DNA of 21,376 nucleotides from an uncultured Alphaproteobacteria bacterium (GCA_902517315.1 CABYBP010000017.1:1-21376), one strand, 5' to 3'; shown: positions 6,662-15,116, counted from the first letter of the stretch. Notes: generated by a model not told the origin, from the letters alone. Made by a program: numbers and translations.

Positions 6662-7174
6662 ATGCTTACAAAGACAGATTTATTTGAATTACTTAGTATA
6701 AAAAATAAAGATTTTCAAATTCATGATCATGATCCTTTATTTACAGTCGAAGATTCTGAAAATCTAAGAGGTGAGATTAAAGGGGCACATACAAAAAATT
6801 TATTTTTAAAAAATAAAAAAAATAATTTTTTTCTTTTTAGTTGTGATGAAAATGCAAAGGTTGATTTAAAGCTATTTTCTAAATCTATCGATGCTAAGAA
6901 TTTATCATTTGCAAATGCTGAATATTTAGAGCAGTTTTTGGGTATAAAGCCAGGATCAGTCTCCCCATTTGCCCTTCTTAACGATAAGCATAATGTTGTT
7001 AAATTTTACTTAGATGAAAAACTTTTTAAGAGTGAATTAATTAACTTCCACCCCCTAATTAACACAACAACTATAAGTATAAAGACTTCAGAGTTTATAA
7101 ACTTCCTCCTTGAAAATAATAAAAAAATTCATATTTTTTCTTTGGATAGTTATAGTATAGTCAAATCTTTATGA
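6662..7174 (+). CDS. prdX: Prolyl-tRNA editing deacylase, YbaK/ProX family (PrdX/ProXp-ala-like)
   Basis: Proteins of this family hydrolyse mischarged tRNA-Pro (Ala-tRNA-Pro for the ProXp-ala/PrdX branch, Cys-tRNA-Pro for YbaK), guarding translation accuracy in the cytosol. The 170-residue product matches the PrdX branch: GAHTKNLFLKNKK (41-53, with Lys45), GIKPGSVSPFALLND (94-108) and INFHPLINTTTISI (127-140, with His130). Length fits a stand-alone editing domain. The start follows a TATAAT box by seven bases with no ribosome-binding site. Its stop overlaps the next gene's start (ATGA), so it forms an operon with the thioredoxin-TPR and LON-domain genes. The family is sure; the exact substrate is inferred from motif similarity. 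Confidence 0.87.
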   Translation: MLTKTDLFELLSIKNKDFQIHDHDPLFTVEDSENLRGEIKGAHTKNLFLKNKKNNFFLFSCDENAKVDLKLFSKSIDAKNLSFANAEYLEQFLGIKPGSVSPFALLNDKHNVVKFYLDEKLFKSELINFHPLINTTTISIKTSEFINFLLENNKKIHIFSLDSYSIVKSL

Positions 7175-8037
7175 GTGAAAATATAAATATAATCGATGTT
7201 ACTGAAGCAGAGTTTAATGATCAGGTTGTTGAAGCTAGTGAGAATAAATTAATTGTTGTTGATTTTTGGGCTCCTTGGTGCGGTCCTTGTAAACAACTAA
7301 CACCAATTTTAGAAAAAATAATATCAAAATCAGGGGATAAAATCACTTTAGTAAAAATAAATATTGATGAAAATCAACAAATTGCTGCGCAATTAAGAAT
7401 TCAATCAATTCCTACAGTCTACGCTTTCAAAGATAAACAAATTGTTAATGCATTTCAGGGCGTTATTCCTGAAGGCCAAATTATTGAATTTATTGAAAAG
7501 TGTTTAGGGTCTAAAATTAATGAAGACTTCACTGAATTTTATAATGAAATAGAAAGCGCTATGGCTGAAAATAAGTTTAAAGAAACTAAAGACACTCTTC
7601 TAGAATTTATTTCTAAAAACTCAGACGAAATTAAAGGTATTTGTTTTTATTTAGAGTGTTTGATTGAACTTAAACAATTTGAAGAGGTTGAAATGTTCAT
7701 TAGTTCGTTAGAAAAAGATGTACAAAATAAGGATGAAGTTAAGCAGGTTTTAAAAAAAATGGAAATTGTGAAAAATAATTCATCCGGACCAAATATTAAT
7801 GAGTTGCTTGGCAAACTTGAGAGTGAACCAAATAATATTGATTTAATTTTAGAAATATCAGATAAATATTTTTCAATGAAACAATATGAAAATGGAATGG
7901 ATTTACTTCTAAAAAATTATCCAAAAAATAAGGATAGTATAAAAAATAAGATGGTAGAATTTTTTGCTGTACTTGGAAATACTGATCAAATTACTATTCA
8001 ATATAGGAAAAAACTTTCACAATTAATGTTTTCATAA
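7171..8037 (+). CDS. cnoX: Thioredoxin-domain co-chaperone, CnoX (YbbN)-like
   Basis: Residues 1-110 are a thioredoxin fold with active-site Cys37-Gly-Pro-Cys40 in FWAPWCGPCKQLTP, the cis-proline segment IQSIPTVYAF and the conserved FQGVIPEGQI. Residues about 115-288 are helical TPR-like repeats, the layout of CnoX/YbbN. In studied bacteria CnoX holds oxidation-damaged proteins and passes them to GroEL/DnaK. This protein keeps both cysteines, so it may also be redox active, unlike E. coli CnoX with its altered motif. It overlaps the upstream deacylase by four bases and is followed after one base by a LON-domain gene, a pairing common in alphaproteobacteria. Domain assignment is firm; the chaperone role is from family knowledge. 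Confidence 0.85.
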   Translation: MSENINIIDVTEAEFNDQVVEASENKLIVVDFWAPWCGPCKQLTPILEKIISKSGDKITLVKINIDENQQIAAQLRIQSIPTVYAFKDKQIVNAFQGVIPEGQIIEFIEKCLGSKINEDFTEFYNEIESAMAENKFKETKDTLLEFISKNSDEIKGICFYLECLIELKQFEEVEMFISSLEKDVQNKDEVKQVLKKMEIVKNNSSGPNINELLGKLESEPNNIDLILEISDKYFSMKQYENGMDLLLKNYPKNKDSIKNKMVEFFAVLGNTDQITIQYRKKLSQLMFS

Positions 8038-8038
8038 C

Positions 8039-8632
8039 ATGGAAATCCCTATTTTTCCTTTAAACGGTGCCGTCCTTTTTCCAGGAACAAGCTTGCCCCT
8101 GAATATATTTGAAAAAAGATATATTGAGATGGTTGACTACGCTCTTTCAAAGGAAAGGTACATAGGCATGATACAATCTGATGAAAAAAATAAACTCTAT
8201 AATATTGGTTGTATTGGAAAAATTCATAGTTTTAGTGAAACAACAGATGGGCGATATTTAATTAGTCTACAGGGTACTAATTGTTTTAAAGTTAAGAAAG
8301 AGTTAGAAAAAAAATATAAGTTTAGGTTGGTTGAGGCTGAAATGTTGGATTTTGAGGAAGATAAAAAAATTATAAATGAAAAACAAAAAAATAATCTTTT
8401 AGATAAGTATAGCCAATATATTAAAGTCAAAAAAATTAACTTAAACTTAGAAGAAATTCAAAATATAGATTTTAATCAAATTATAAAGTTTATAGCAATG
8501 ATATCCCCTTTTAGTGACATTGAAAAACAGGTTCTTTTGGAAACAAAAAATTTAAGTGATTTTTATAAAAAACTTCATTCAATTTTAGAGCTTGAGATCG
8601 TTGAAGATAATAATAGTAAAACTATTAATTAA
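8039..8632 (+). CDS. LON substrate-binding-domain protein
   Basis: The 197-residue protein is a stand-alone N-terminal domain of the Lon protease family, without ATPase or protease parts. It opens with the typical PIFPLNGAVLFPGTSLPLNIFE, then a helix RYIEMVDYAL and the strand IGMIQ, with GCIGKIHSFSETTDGRYLI further on. The C-terminal half is Lys/Asn-rich and helical. Such proteins occur widely beside the CnoX-like gene in alphaproteobacteria; their exact role is unknown, perhaps substrate recognition. The small Trm112-like gene that often follows is not present here: a ubiquinone hydroxylase gene on the other strand overlaps its end by eight bases. Domain call firm, function open. Confidence 0.85.
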   Translation: MEIPIFPLNGAVLFPGTSLPLNIFEKRYIEMVDYALSKERYIGMIQSDEKNKLYNIGCIGKIHSFSETTDGRYLISLQGTNCFKVKKELEKKYKFRLVEAEMLDFEEDKKIINEKQKNNLLDKYSQYIKVKKINLNLEEIQNIDFNQIIKFIAMISPFSDIEKQVLLETKNLSDFYKKLHSILELEIVEDNNSKTIN

Positions 8633-9806
8633 CACCCATAGCAAAATCACTTATCTTATTTTTTAGTTTTTTATTTTTCTCCATTAAGTTGATAGCTGAA
8701 AACCTTGCATAATTAAAAATTGTATTGTCTAATTTAAATACACTGTCGACTTTATCAGTGATTTGATACAGCCTATAAGCTTTGAAAAAATTATCTTTCT
8801 GAAATTCTTTACAAAATATTTCATCTCCCAATTCCAAACCTAGAGAGTTATATTTTTTAACAAGATTATATATACTTTCTACATCTTGCATACCTAGATT
8901 CCATCCTTGTCCTGCAATTGGATGAAATGAGTGGGCTGAGTCACCTAAATAAATAATTCTATTTTCAAAAAATTTAGAGTTTAAATGAGCTTTTAAAGGA
9001 AAAGTTTGTTTGGTGATTATTTTTTTTATCTCACCTACACTTCCCTGTATCTTTTCGTTTAAAATAGCAATAATATTATTATCATCTAAAGAAAGTAAAG
9101 AGTTTATATATTTATTAGTGTTTGTCCAAACTATGGAACTTTGAAACTGATTTTTATTTTTTTGCATTGGTAAAATTGCAAGAGGTCCGTTTTTAAAGAA
9201 AAACTCGTAAGCGGTATTATTGTGATTCTTTGAGTGATAAAAATTTATTACAATTGCTTTTTTTTTATAATCTTTTCTATAAATTGGTGTCTTAAAAATT
9301 TTTCTTATAGAGCTGTTTTTCCCATCGCAAGCAAATAGAATATTTGTATTAACAAAGAAATTATTTTGCTTAGTTATAACCCTATCCCCTTTATAAAAAA
9401 TATCTTTAACGGAAACATTGTTAAAAATTTCAACATTTTTTTGTTTTTGTAATTTTTTATACAGGCAATCAAGTATAAACTCATTTTTAACTATATATCC
9501 AAGATTCGATTTTCTTCTTTGGTTGTCAAAATAAATTTTGTTTGATTGATTCCTGTCTATTATCTGAATATTCTTAATTGGTTCTGCATAATTACTAATT
9601 TCATTCCAAATATTTATTTCTTCAAGAAATTTTTTAGTGCCCTCTGAAATTGCTGTTGTCCTTTTGTCTAAAATATTTTTGTGATTAAATTTTGCATTTT
9701 GCTCTAAAACTACTACTGTATTGCCAAGTCTAGAAAGTGAATATGCTGTAACAGCCCCTATCAGCCCTCCACCAATTATATTGATATTTGATTGAATTTC
9801 TTTCAT
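8625..9806 (-). CDS. FAD-dependent ubiquinone-biosynthesis hydroxylase, UbiH/COQ6 family
   Basis: This 393-residue flavoprotein monooxygenase would hydroxylate the aromatic ring of a ubiquinone precursor. The three family signatures are present: the N-terminal FAD motif IIGGGLIGAVTAYSLSRLG (10-28), the mid-protein LFACDGKNSSIRK containing the DG motif, and YLGDSAHSFHPIAGQGWNLG, which is diagnostic for the UbiH/UbiF/COQ6 group. Alphaproteobacteria have several paralogues (UbiH, UbiF, UbiL, UbiM) acting at different ring positions, and sequence reading does not settle which one this is. Its 3' end overlaps the LON-domain gene on the opposite strand, and it diverges from ftsK with 47 bases between. 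No clear Shine-Dalgarno precedes the ATG. Confidence 0.85.
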   Translation of the reverse strand: MKEIQSNINIIGGGLIGAVTAYSLSRLGNTVVVLEQNAKFNHKNILDKRTTAISEGTKKFLEEINIWNEISNYAEPIKNIQIIDRNQSNKIYFDNQRRKSNLGYIVKNEFILDCLYKKLQKQKNVEIFNNVSVKDIFYKGDRVITKQNNFFVNTNILFACDGKNSSIRKIFKTPIYRKDYKKKAIVINFYHSKNHNNTAYEFFFKNGPLAILPMQKNKNQFQSSIVWTNTNKYINSLLSLDDNNIIAILNEKIQGSVGEIKKIITKQTFPLKAHLNSKFFENRIIYLGDSAHSFHPIAGQGWNLGMQDVESIYNLVKKYNSLGLELGDEIFCKEFQKDNFFKAYRLYQITDKVDSVFKLDNTIFNYARFSAINLMEKNKKLKNKISDFAMGVN

Positions 9807-9839
9807 AATTTTCTTCGAATTACCATAATCTAAATGTAT

Positions 9840-9845
9840 TACAAT
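9840..9845 (+). promoter_or_regulatory. -10-like box TACAAT just before ftsK
   Basis: TACAAT ends eight bases before the ftsK ATG at 9854, with no Shine-Dalgarno between. Transcription would start within about two bases of the start codon, suggesting a leaderless message like that proposed for the gene at 6662. There is no obvious -35. Confidence 0.4.
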
Positions 9846-9853
9846 CTAACTAT

Positions 9854-12082
9854 ATGTTCAAGTATGGTTCTTTTCGAAATTTCGTTTTTAGTTTTTTTAC
9901 AGGAATCTTTTTATTTGCATTTGGTCTAATTTATCTCATCAGCATTTATTCATTTTCTTCTAGTGATCCTGGTTTTAATCAACTAAATTATAATGATGGT
10001 GAGGTTAAAAATTTTGCTGGTTACTTTGGTGCCTATTTATCTAGCTATTCATTAATATTTATTGGGTCGCTGAGCTATTTACTGGCCTTCTTTGTAACAC
10101 TGGAAGGTGGAAAACTTTTTCTAGGCATAACAAGCCGGCTTGTAATTGTAAAATTTTTATCTAATCTTATTGGTATTATCTTGGTTAATATTTCTTTACG
10201 ATCTTTTGATAGTGTTTATTTAAAAAAAGGGCTTATTTCACAATTTTTTATAGATGTATTTTCAAATATTAAGTTTAGCTTTTTTGAACAATTATTAATA
10301 TATTATACAACAAGCTTTTTTATTCTTATTTTGGGCTTATTTTTAATACTTTTATCTTTTAGGATAAATTTATCTTGGTTTACTAAGGTTTTTTCCTTTT
10401 TAAGGATAATCAAATTTTTTAAATTTCTATTTTTTATATTAAGTTTATTTAAAAATTTTAAGTTTAAAAAAAGAATTCAGAAGCGAAGTATAAAAAGCGA
10501 ACCAACGATTAAGAAAAAAAATTATGTTAGTTTAAATAAAAAAAATAACACGCAAACAAAAACTAAGAAGCAACTTGAGTTGGATACATTTAGTTTTAGC
10601 CTTCCGCCAAGAAACCTTCTTACAAAATCTAGTTTTAGAAATAACAAAAGTAAAGAACTTGATAAAACAAATAGAGAAGCAGCTATTAAATTAGAAAAGA
10701 CCCTTGCTGAATATGGTGTTGACGGAGAAATAATTGGTTTTAGTAGTGGGCCAATCGTAACACTATTTGAATTTGTTCCAAACGCAGGAATAAAGTCAAG
10801 TAAAGTAATAGGCTTATCAGATGATATTGCTAGAGCAATGTCTTCCATTTCTTCTAGAATTTCAACTCAGCCAGGTAAAACTAGTTTGGGCATTGAAATT
10901 CCAAATAATAAGAGGGATGGTGTTTTATTTGGTGATTTAATTGAAGAAGAGGGGTTTGAAATAGATAAAGACTCTCTTATTCTCGCACTAGGTAAAGATA
11001 TATCTGGGAAAAGTATTTTTGCAAATTTAGAGCGCATGCCCCATTTGTTAATAGCTGGCACAACTGGTTCAGGAAAATCTGTGGGTATTAATACAATGAT
11101 ATTAAGCATCCTTTATAGATTCAAACCAAATGAGTGTAAGTTAATATTAATCGATCCTAAAATGTTAGAGTTAAGCATATATGAAGATATTCCTCATTTA
11201 TTAACACCTGTTGTTACTGATCCTAAAAAAGCTGTTTTTGCACTTAAATGGGTAGTTAGAGAAATGGAAAATAGGTACAAACTAATGAGCTCTTTAAATG
11301 TAAAAAATATAGATTCCTATAATGACAAAGTTTTAAAAACTATTTCATCTGGAAGAAAGTTGTACAGAGAGGTTCAGACAGGTATAAATGATGAAACTAG
11401 AATGCCAATTGTTGAGAAACAAGAAATTATTTTAGAAAAAATGCCTTACATTGTTGTGGTGATTGATGAAATGGCAGACTTAATGATGGTAGCTGGCAAA
11501 GAAGTTGAGTCTTTAGTCCAGAGATTAGCACAAATGGCAAGAGCATCAGGTATACACCTAATAACAGCTACTCAGAGACCTAGTGTTGATGTCATTACTG
11601 GTACAATAAAAGCAAATTTTCCAAGTCGTATAAGTTATAAAGTTTCTAGCAAGTTTGATAGTAGAACAATATTAAACGAAATGGGGGCCGAGCAACTTTT
11701 AGGAAGTGGAGATATGTTATTCTTAGAAAATGGTGGTATGATTAAAAGACTTCATGGTGGTTTTGTATCAGAAAACGAAGTTGAAAATGTGGTTAACTTT
11801 ATAAAAAAACAGGGGACATTTGATTACAAAAAAGAAATATCTTTATCTGAAGAAAATATAAATATTTCAAATAATGACGACTTAATCTCAAACAATAATG
11901 ATGATCTTTATGGTAAAGCGGTTGAAATAGTTGTTAAACAACAAAAAGTCTCTACTAGTTATATTCAACGCTATTTACAAATTGGTTATAACAGAGCTGC
12001 GAGAATTGTTGAAAAAATGGAAGAGGATGGAATAATTAGCGAGGCAAATAATTCGGGCAAAAGACATGTTCTCAAAAAATGA
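9854..12082 (+). CDS. ftsK: DNA translocase FtsK
   Basis: FtsK sits at the division septum and pumps chromosome ends apart, coordinating XerCD dimer resolution. The 742-residue protein has four membrane helices in the first 170 residues. A basic linker of only about 100 residues follows, much shorter than in E. coli but normal for streamlined alphaproteobacteria. The RecA-like motor carries Walker A GTTGSGKS (402-409) and Walker B VVVIDEMADL with Asp538-Glu539; the segment ATQRPSVDVITGTIKANFPS is typical. The C-terminal gamma domain (about 665-742; VSTSYIQRYLQIGYNRAARI) is the winged helix that reads KOPS-like polar sequences. Its stop overlaps the lolA start (ATGA). The call is confident. 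Confidence 0.97.
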   Translation: MFKYGSFRNFVFSFFTGIFLFAFGLIYLISIYSFSSSDPGFNQLNYNDGEVKNFAGYFGAYLSSYSLIFIGSLSYLLAFFVTLEGGKLFLGITSRLVIVKFLSNLIGIILVNISLRSFDSVYLKKGLISQFFIDVFSNIKFSFFEQLLIYYTTSFFILILGLFLILLSFRINLSWFTKVFSFLRIIKFFKFLFFILSLFKNFKFKKRIQKRSIKSEPTIKKKNYVSLNKKNNTQTKTKKQLELDTFSFSLPPRNLLTKSSFRNNKSKELDKTNREAAIKLEKTLAEYGVDGEIIGFSSGPIVTLFEFVPNAGIKSSKVIGLSDDIARAMSSISSRISTQPGKTSLGIEIPNNKRDGVLFGDLIEEEGFEIDKDSLILALGKDISGKSIFANLERMPHLLIAGTTGSGKSVGINTMILSILYRFKPNECKLILIDPKMLELSIYEDIPHLLTPVVTDPKKAVFALKWVVREMENRYKLMSSLNVKNIDSYNDKVLKTISSGRKLYREVQTGINDETRMPIVEKQEIILEKMPYIVVVIDEMADLMMVAGKEVESLVQRLAQMARASGIHLITATQRPSVDVITGTIKANFPSRISYKVSSKFDSRTILNEMGAEQLLGSGDMLFLENGGMIKRLHGGFVSENEVENVVNFIKKQGTFDYKKEISLSEENINISNNDDLISNNNDDLYGKAVEIVVKQQKVSTSYIQRYLQIGYNRAARIVEKMEEDGIISEANNSGKRHVLKK

Positions 12083-12663
12083 AGAATGTTTTTTTTAAGT
12101 TTTTTTTAATAATATTTTTATTCTTTTCGAATATTGTTTTATCTAAAGAGGATAATAAATCAAAAATATTACAGTATTTAGAAGGTCTTAAATATTTTTC
12201 AGCTTCTTTTATTCAAAATGATGGAGAAAACTTAAGTGAAGGAAAGATTTATATTGGAGAAAATAGAGTAAGAGCGGAATATTTTTTTCCAACAAAAATA
12301 TTGATAATTTTAGATGAAAATAAAGCAATGTATTATAATTACGAACTTGAAGAAGATGAGTTTTTTAACCCAAAAAATACAAATGCTTGGTTTTTTTATG
12401 ATGTTTTTAGAAATCCATTTTTTTTTGAAGATGCTATATTTGATATAAAAGACAATGAGTTAATTGTGATAAAAGAGGGAGTTGACTCTAAAGGAATAAA
12501 ATATTTTATAAAAACTAATTTTGAAAATAGTCCATTAATTCTAAGAAATGTAATGGTAAATATAAATGGGGAAAAACTGGAATTATCAATATTTAATCAT
12601 AGTTATAATGAGCAATTTAATAAAGAATTTTTCAAACTTATAAATCCGCAATATTTAAACTAG
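12079..12663 (+). CDS. lolA: Outer-membrane lipoprotein carrier protein LolA
   Basis: LolA carries lipoproteins across the periplasm from LolCDE to the outer membrane. The 194-residue product begins with a signal peptide (Lys at 2, hydrophobic Phe/Ile/Leu core, cleavage around residues 22-23 near VLS-K). Family features follow: YLEGLKYFSASFIQND (about 33-48), then GKIYIGENRVRAEYFFP with the half-barrel strand pattern, then ILDENKAMYYNYELEE. It is divergent from E. coli LolA, but the position right after ftsK, overlapping it by four bases, is the classical ftsK-lolA order. It ends four bases inside the convergent regulator gene. Moderately high confidence, resting on both pattern and synteny. 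Confidence 0.8.
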   Translation: MKNVFFKFFLIIFLFFSNIVLSKEDNKSKILQYLEGLKYFSASFIQNDGENLSEGKIYIGENRVRAEYFFPTKILIILDENKAMYYNYELEEDEFFNPKNTNAWFFYDVFRNPFFFEDAIFDIKDNELIVIKEGVDSKGIKYFIKTNFENSPLILRNVMVNINGEKLELSIFNHSYNEQFNKEFFKLINPQYLN

Positions 12664-13262
12664 ATTTTCAATAACAGGTTCTCGCTTTTTGATTGTATTT
12701 TTACCGAGGTTTTTATTTTGTTCATTTTTTTTCTTATTCTTGTTAAGTGGCTTTCTAACGAGTTTGATTCTACACTAGATCTAATATTTAAGATATTCTC
12801 CTTTATAAAATTTTTACTTGTTCCTTTATCTTTAATTAGATAACTGAGTATTTCTAACTCAAGACTTGTTAGATAACAAAAGGAGTTATTATTAATATTA
12901 ATTAATTTCTCATTAACAATATATAAATCATGAAAGTAAATTTTAAAATTTTCTATAAAATTTACAATAGCGGTTTTAATATTACTTATAGAGGTTGGTG
13001 TGTTTAATATTTTAACATTTTTTTTTAGCTTTATGATTTTGTTATCTAAATAAGAAAATATTAAATAGTTATCATTTAAATTTTCAAATATAATCTGGTC
13101 AATATCAAAATTTATGTCAATTATAATTATATTAATACCAGTATTTTTTGATTTATAATCGATCTCATGCAAATCCTTAAAAGATAAATTGTATTCATTT
13201 AATAAATTAATCAAAAAAAAGTTCATTTTTCCATTTGAAAAAATATTAATTTTGTTCTTCAT
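12660..13262 (-). CDS. Atypical response-regulator-like protein with OmpR-type winged helix
   Basis: The C-terminal half (about 125-200) is an OmpR/PhoB-type winged helix: LTSLELEILSYLIKDKG, then FIKENILNI and LESHLTRIRKKMNKI, the recognition-helix pattern. The N-terminal 105 residues have receiver-like alternation of strands and helices but are degenerate. The acidic pair near the start is replaced (FSNGK at 8-12), and the usual Lys-Pro of strand 5 reads Thr88-Pro89. Asp49 in IIIIDIN may sit near the phosphoacceptor position. Phosphorylation control is therefore doubtful, and it may be a constitutive or ligand-tuned regulator. It follows yggS with a TAATG overlap and converges on lolA. No sensor kinase is nearby. 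Target unknown. Confidence 0.7.
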   Translation of the reverse strand: MKNKINIFSNGKMNFFLINLLNEYNLSFKDLHEIDYKSKNTGINIIIIDINFDIDQIIFENLNDNYLIFSYLDNKIIKLKKNVKILNTPTSISNIKTAIVNFIENFKIYFHDLYIVNEKLININNNSFCYLTSLELEILSYLIKDKGTSKNFIKENILNIRSSVESNSLESHLTRIRKKMNKIKTSVKIQSKSENLLLKI

Positions 13263-13897
13263 TATCTTTTGCCAAATAAAATTGTGCCAAGCCTTATGTA
13301 AGTAGGATTAAATTCAAGAGCTTCTCTATAATCTGCACTCATGCCCATACTTAGCTCTTTTAAATTATTTTCTTCAGCTAGTGTTTTAAGTTTATTAAAA
13401 TGATATATTGGATCTTCGTCTATAGGCGGAATGCACATTAACCCGCAAACAGGAATCTTTATTTCTTTTTTTAAAAAAATTAAAAAATCTTTTATTTCGT
13501 TTGGATACACTCCACTTTTTGTTTTTTCTTTCCCTATATTTACTTGAACAAAAAACTTTTTAGTTTTTGCCAATTCTTCATATTTTGCAAATTCTTTTGC
13601 AATTTTTTCTCTATCAATTGTGTGGAAAATATCAAACAACGATATAGCTGTTTTAACTTTATTTGATTGAAGTGGACCAGTTAGATGTAATTCAATCCCC
13701 GGATTATCTCTCTTTAGATTGAAAAATTTTTCCACCGCTTCTTGAACCCTATTTTCCCCAAAACTATGTACCCCATAATTTATAGCATCTAAAATGAACT
13801 CTAAAGGTTGGTTTTTTGATATTGCAACGATTTTGGTTGTTTTTCTTGTGTTTTTTATTAAGTTGCTGATTTCATTGAATTTTTTGATATTAAACAT
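13262..13897 (-). CDS. yggS: Pyridoxal-phosphate homeostasis protein, YggS/PLPBP family
   Basis: This 211-residue cytosolic protein binds PLP without known catalytic activity and balances vitamin B6 and amino-acid pools. The family pattern is clear: Lys28 in VAISKNQP is the PLP lysine, followed by GVHSFGENRVQEA, ELHLTGPLQSNK, HTIDREK, FVQVNIGKEKTKSG, GLMCIPP and the phosphate-binding end SMGMSADYREALEFNPTYIRLGTILFG. Length is slightly short but complete. It leads a two-gene unit with the winged-helix regulator, overlapping it by one base (TAATG), and diverges from the porin gene across 156 bases. The call is confident. Confidence 0.95.
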   Translation of the reverse strand: MFNIKKFNEISNLIKNTRKTTKIVAISKNQPLEFILDAINYGVHSFGENRVQEAVEKFFNLKRDNPGIELHLTGPLQSNKVKTAISLFDIFHTIDREKIAKEFAKYEELAKTKKFFVQVNIGKEKTKSGVYPNEIKDFLIFLKKEIKIPVCGLMCIPPIDEDPIYHFNKLKTLAEENNLKELSMGMSADYREALEFNPTYIRLGTILFGKR

Positions 13898-13961
13898 AAA
13901 ATTTCTATGTTGTAAAAAAACAACAATATTTAAAAAAATATAATAATTTATTAAGCTTATT

Positions 13962-13990
13962 TTGAAATTTATTCAATTTTTAAATATTAG
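13962..13990 (+). promoter_or_regulatory. Candidate porin promoter
   Basis: TTGAAA (13962-13967) and TATTAG (13985-13990) are 17 bases apart, giving a plausible sigma-70-type promoter. Transcription would begin near 13997, leaving a leader of about 55 bases that includes both inverted repeats ahead of the Shine-Dalgarno. The -10 is only a four-of-six match, so this is tentative. Confidence 0.35.
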
Positions 13991-13997
13991 ACTCCCT

Positions 13998-14037
13998 AAT
14001 ACAAGTTAGTTGCTTGTATTTAATGAATATTCATTAA
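13998..14037 (+). promoter_or_regulatory. Two tandem inverted repeats in the porin leader
   Basis: First repeat: AATACAAG (13998-14005) and CTTGTATT (14013-14020), 8-bp arms with a 7-base loop. Second: the perfect 18-bp palindrome TTAATGAATATTCATTAA (14020-14037). They share one base and end three bases before the AAAAGGAG ribosome-binding site (14041-14048). In RNA they would form two stacked hairpins that could stabilise a highly expressed message or gate its translation; in DNA they could be operators. The structure is directly visible; the role is inference. Confidence 0.5.
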
Positions 14038-14053
14038 CTCAAAAGGAGTAATT

Positions 14054-15094
14054 ATGAAAAAAGAACTATTAATGGGAACTGCTCTAGTTTCTACGCTTGG
14101 TGCTGCTTCAGTTGCTGAAGCTGTAACAGCTACTATGAGTGGTAACCACCAAACTGGTGTAGAGTTTGATTCACCTTCAGGTGGAACTGACACTAACGCT
14201 CAGAAAAATGATAACAACTTTACTGTTTCGTTATCTGAAACTACTGATGGTGGTATGACTATTTCATCTAGCTTTAAAGTAATGGATGAAAATACTAAAG
14301 AAGATTACGATGCTGGATTTAGTTTAGCATTTACTGATGGCTCTAAGCTTGATGTATTAAATGCTGGAAACGCGTCTGGTTCACATGCTGTTTCTGTACC
14401 TGGTTCTGCTGGTGCTGAAGGTGTAACCGTAACATCTTCTAACTCTTCATCAACTGGACTAGATTTCGCTACAGCTTCAACTGCATTAGGTATTGAGTAC
14501 CACACTGCTGCTGATTTCTTAGCAGATGGTCTTTCAATGTCTTTCTCAGCTTCTACTGATAGTGGTGCTGCTGCGACTGCGACTTACAGAGTAGATAGTC
14601 ACTATGCAATTGGTGCTACTTATGTGTCTGATTTAGGTGACACTGCTATAACTATCGGTGCTGGTATTTCAGCTGCTGAAGGTTCAAAAACTAGCACAAA
14701 AGCACTTAATGACACTAATGGTATCCATGTTGGTTTAAGTGCTGTAACTGGTGATTTAACTGTTGCTGTTGGTTTTGCTGATGGTGATGTTGCTGGTATA
14801 AGTGATAACGGATCTGATGAAAAAACTGGTGACGTAGTAAAAGCTGGTGTAAAATATGTATCAGGAGACCTAACATTTAATGTTGGTTTAGCTTCTGGTG
14901 ATTCACAAGATAATACTATTGGTTCATCTGGTGGAAGTGATGACTCACAAGATGTGACTTCTGCTAGTGTGTCTTATGCTGTTGCATCAGGTGTTACTGC
15001 AATTCTTGGTTATACAAGTGTAGAGGCAACTGATGAAGGTGCAGCTACTGATGATGGATCTGCATGGTACATTGGTGCAAATATGTCATTTTAA
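14054..15094 (+). CDS. Gram-negative porin
   Basis: This 346-residue outer-membrane beta-barrel would let small solutes diffuse in. The signal peptide MKKELLMGTALVSTLGAASV ends in Ala-Glu-Ala (about residue 23). The mature chain is rich in Gly, Ser, Thr, Ala and Asp with alternating amphipathic strands, ending AWYIGANMSF. The terminal Phe with aromatic residues at alternating positions is the signal read by the BAM machinery. It resembles the general porin families (Porin_4 type) of marine alphaproteobacteria. The gene differs from its neighbours: richer in GC, GCT/GGT/ACT-type codons, a strong AAAAGGAG site six bases before the ATG, and a strong terminator after it. All of this fits very high expression. 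Substrate preference cannot be told. Confidence 0.88.
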   Translation: MKKELLMGTALVSTLGAASVAEAVTATMSGNHQTGVEFDSPSGGTDTNAQKNDNNFTVSLSETTDGGMTISSSFKVMDENTKEDYDAGFSLAFTDGSKLDVLNAGNASGSHAVSVPGSAGAEGVTVTSSNSSSTGLDFATASTALGIEYHTAADFLADGLSMSFSASTDSGAAATATYRVDSHYAIGATYVSDLGDTAITIGAGISAAEGSKTSTKALNDTNGIHVGLSAVTGDLTVAVGFADGDVAGISDNGSDEKTGDVVKAGVKYVSGDLTFNVGLASGDSQDNTIGSSGGSDDSQDVTSASVSYAVASGVTAILGYTSVEATDEGAATDDGSAWYIGANMSF

Positions 15095-15116
15095 TTAAAG
15101 ATATTATATCTTTAGA

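Noticed and set aside
8611..8627. Hairpin TAATAGT-AAA-ACTATTA at the LON-domain/ubiquinone hydroxylase junction
   Set aside because: The stem is pure weak AT with a 3-base loop and no T-run on either strand, and it lies inside both coding ends.
13908..13925. TGTTGT-AAAAAA-ACAACA hairpin upstream of yggS
   Set aside because: Only 6-bp arms in AT-rich DNA; no link to a promoter or terminator could be shown.
14305..14505. Minus-strand ORF inside the porin gene
   Set aside because: It is a by-product of the porin's biased codons; no start signal, and the plus-strand frame is clearly coding.
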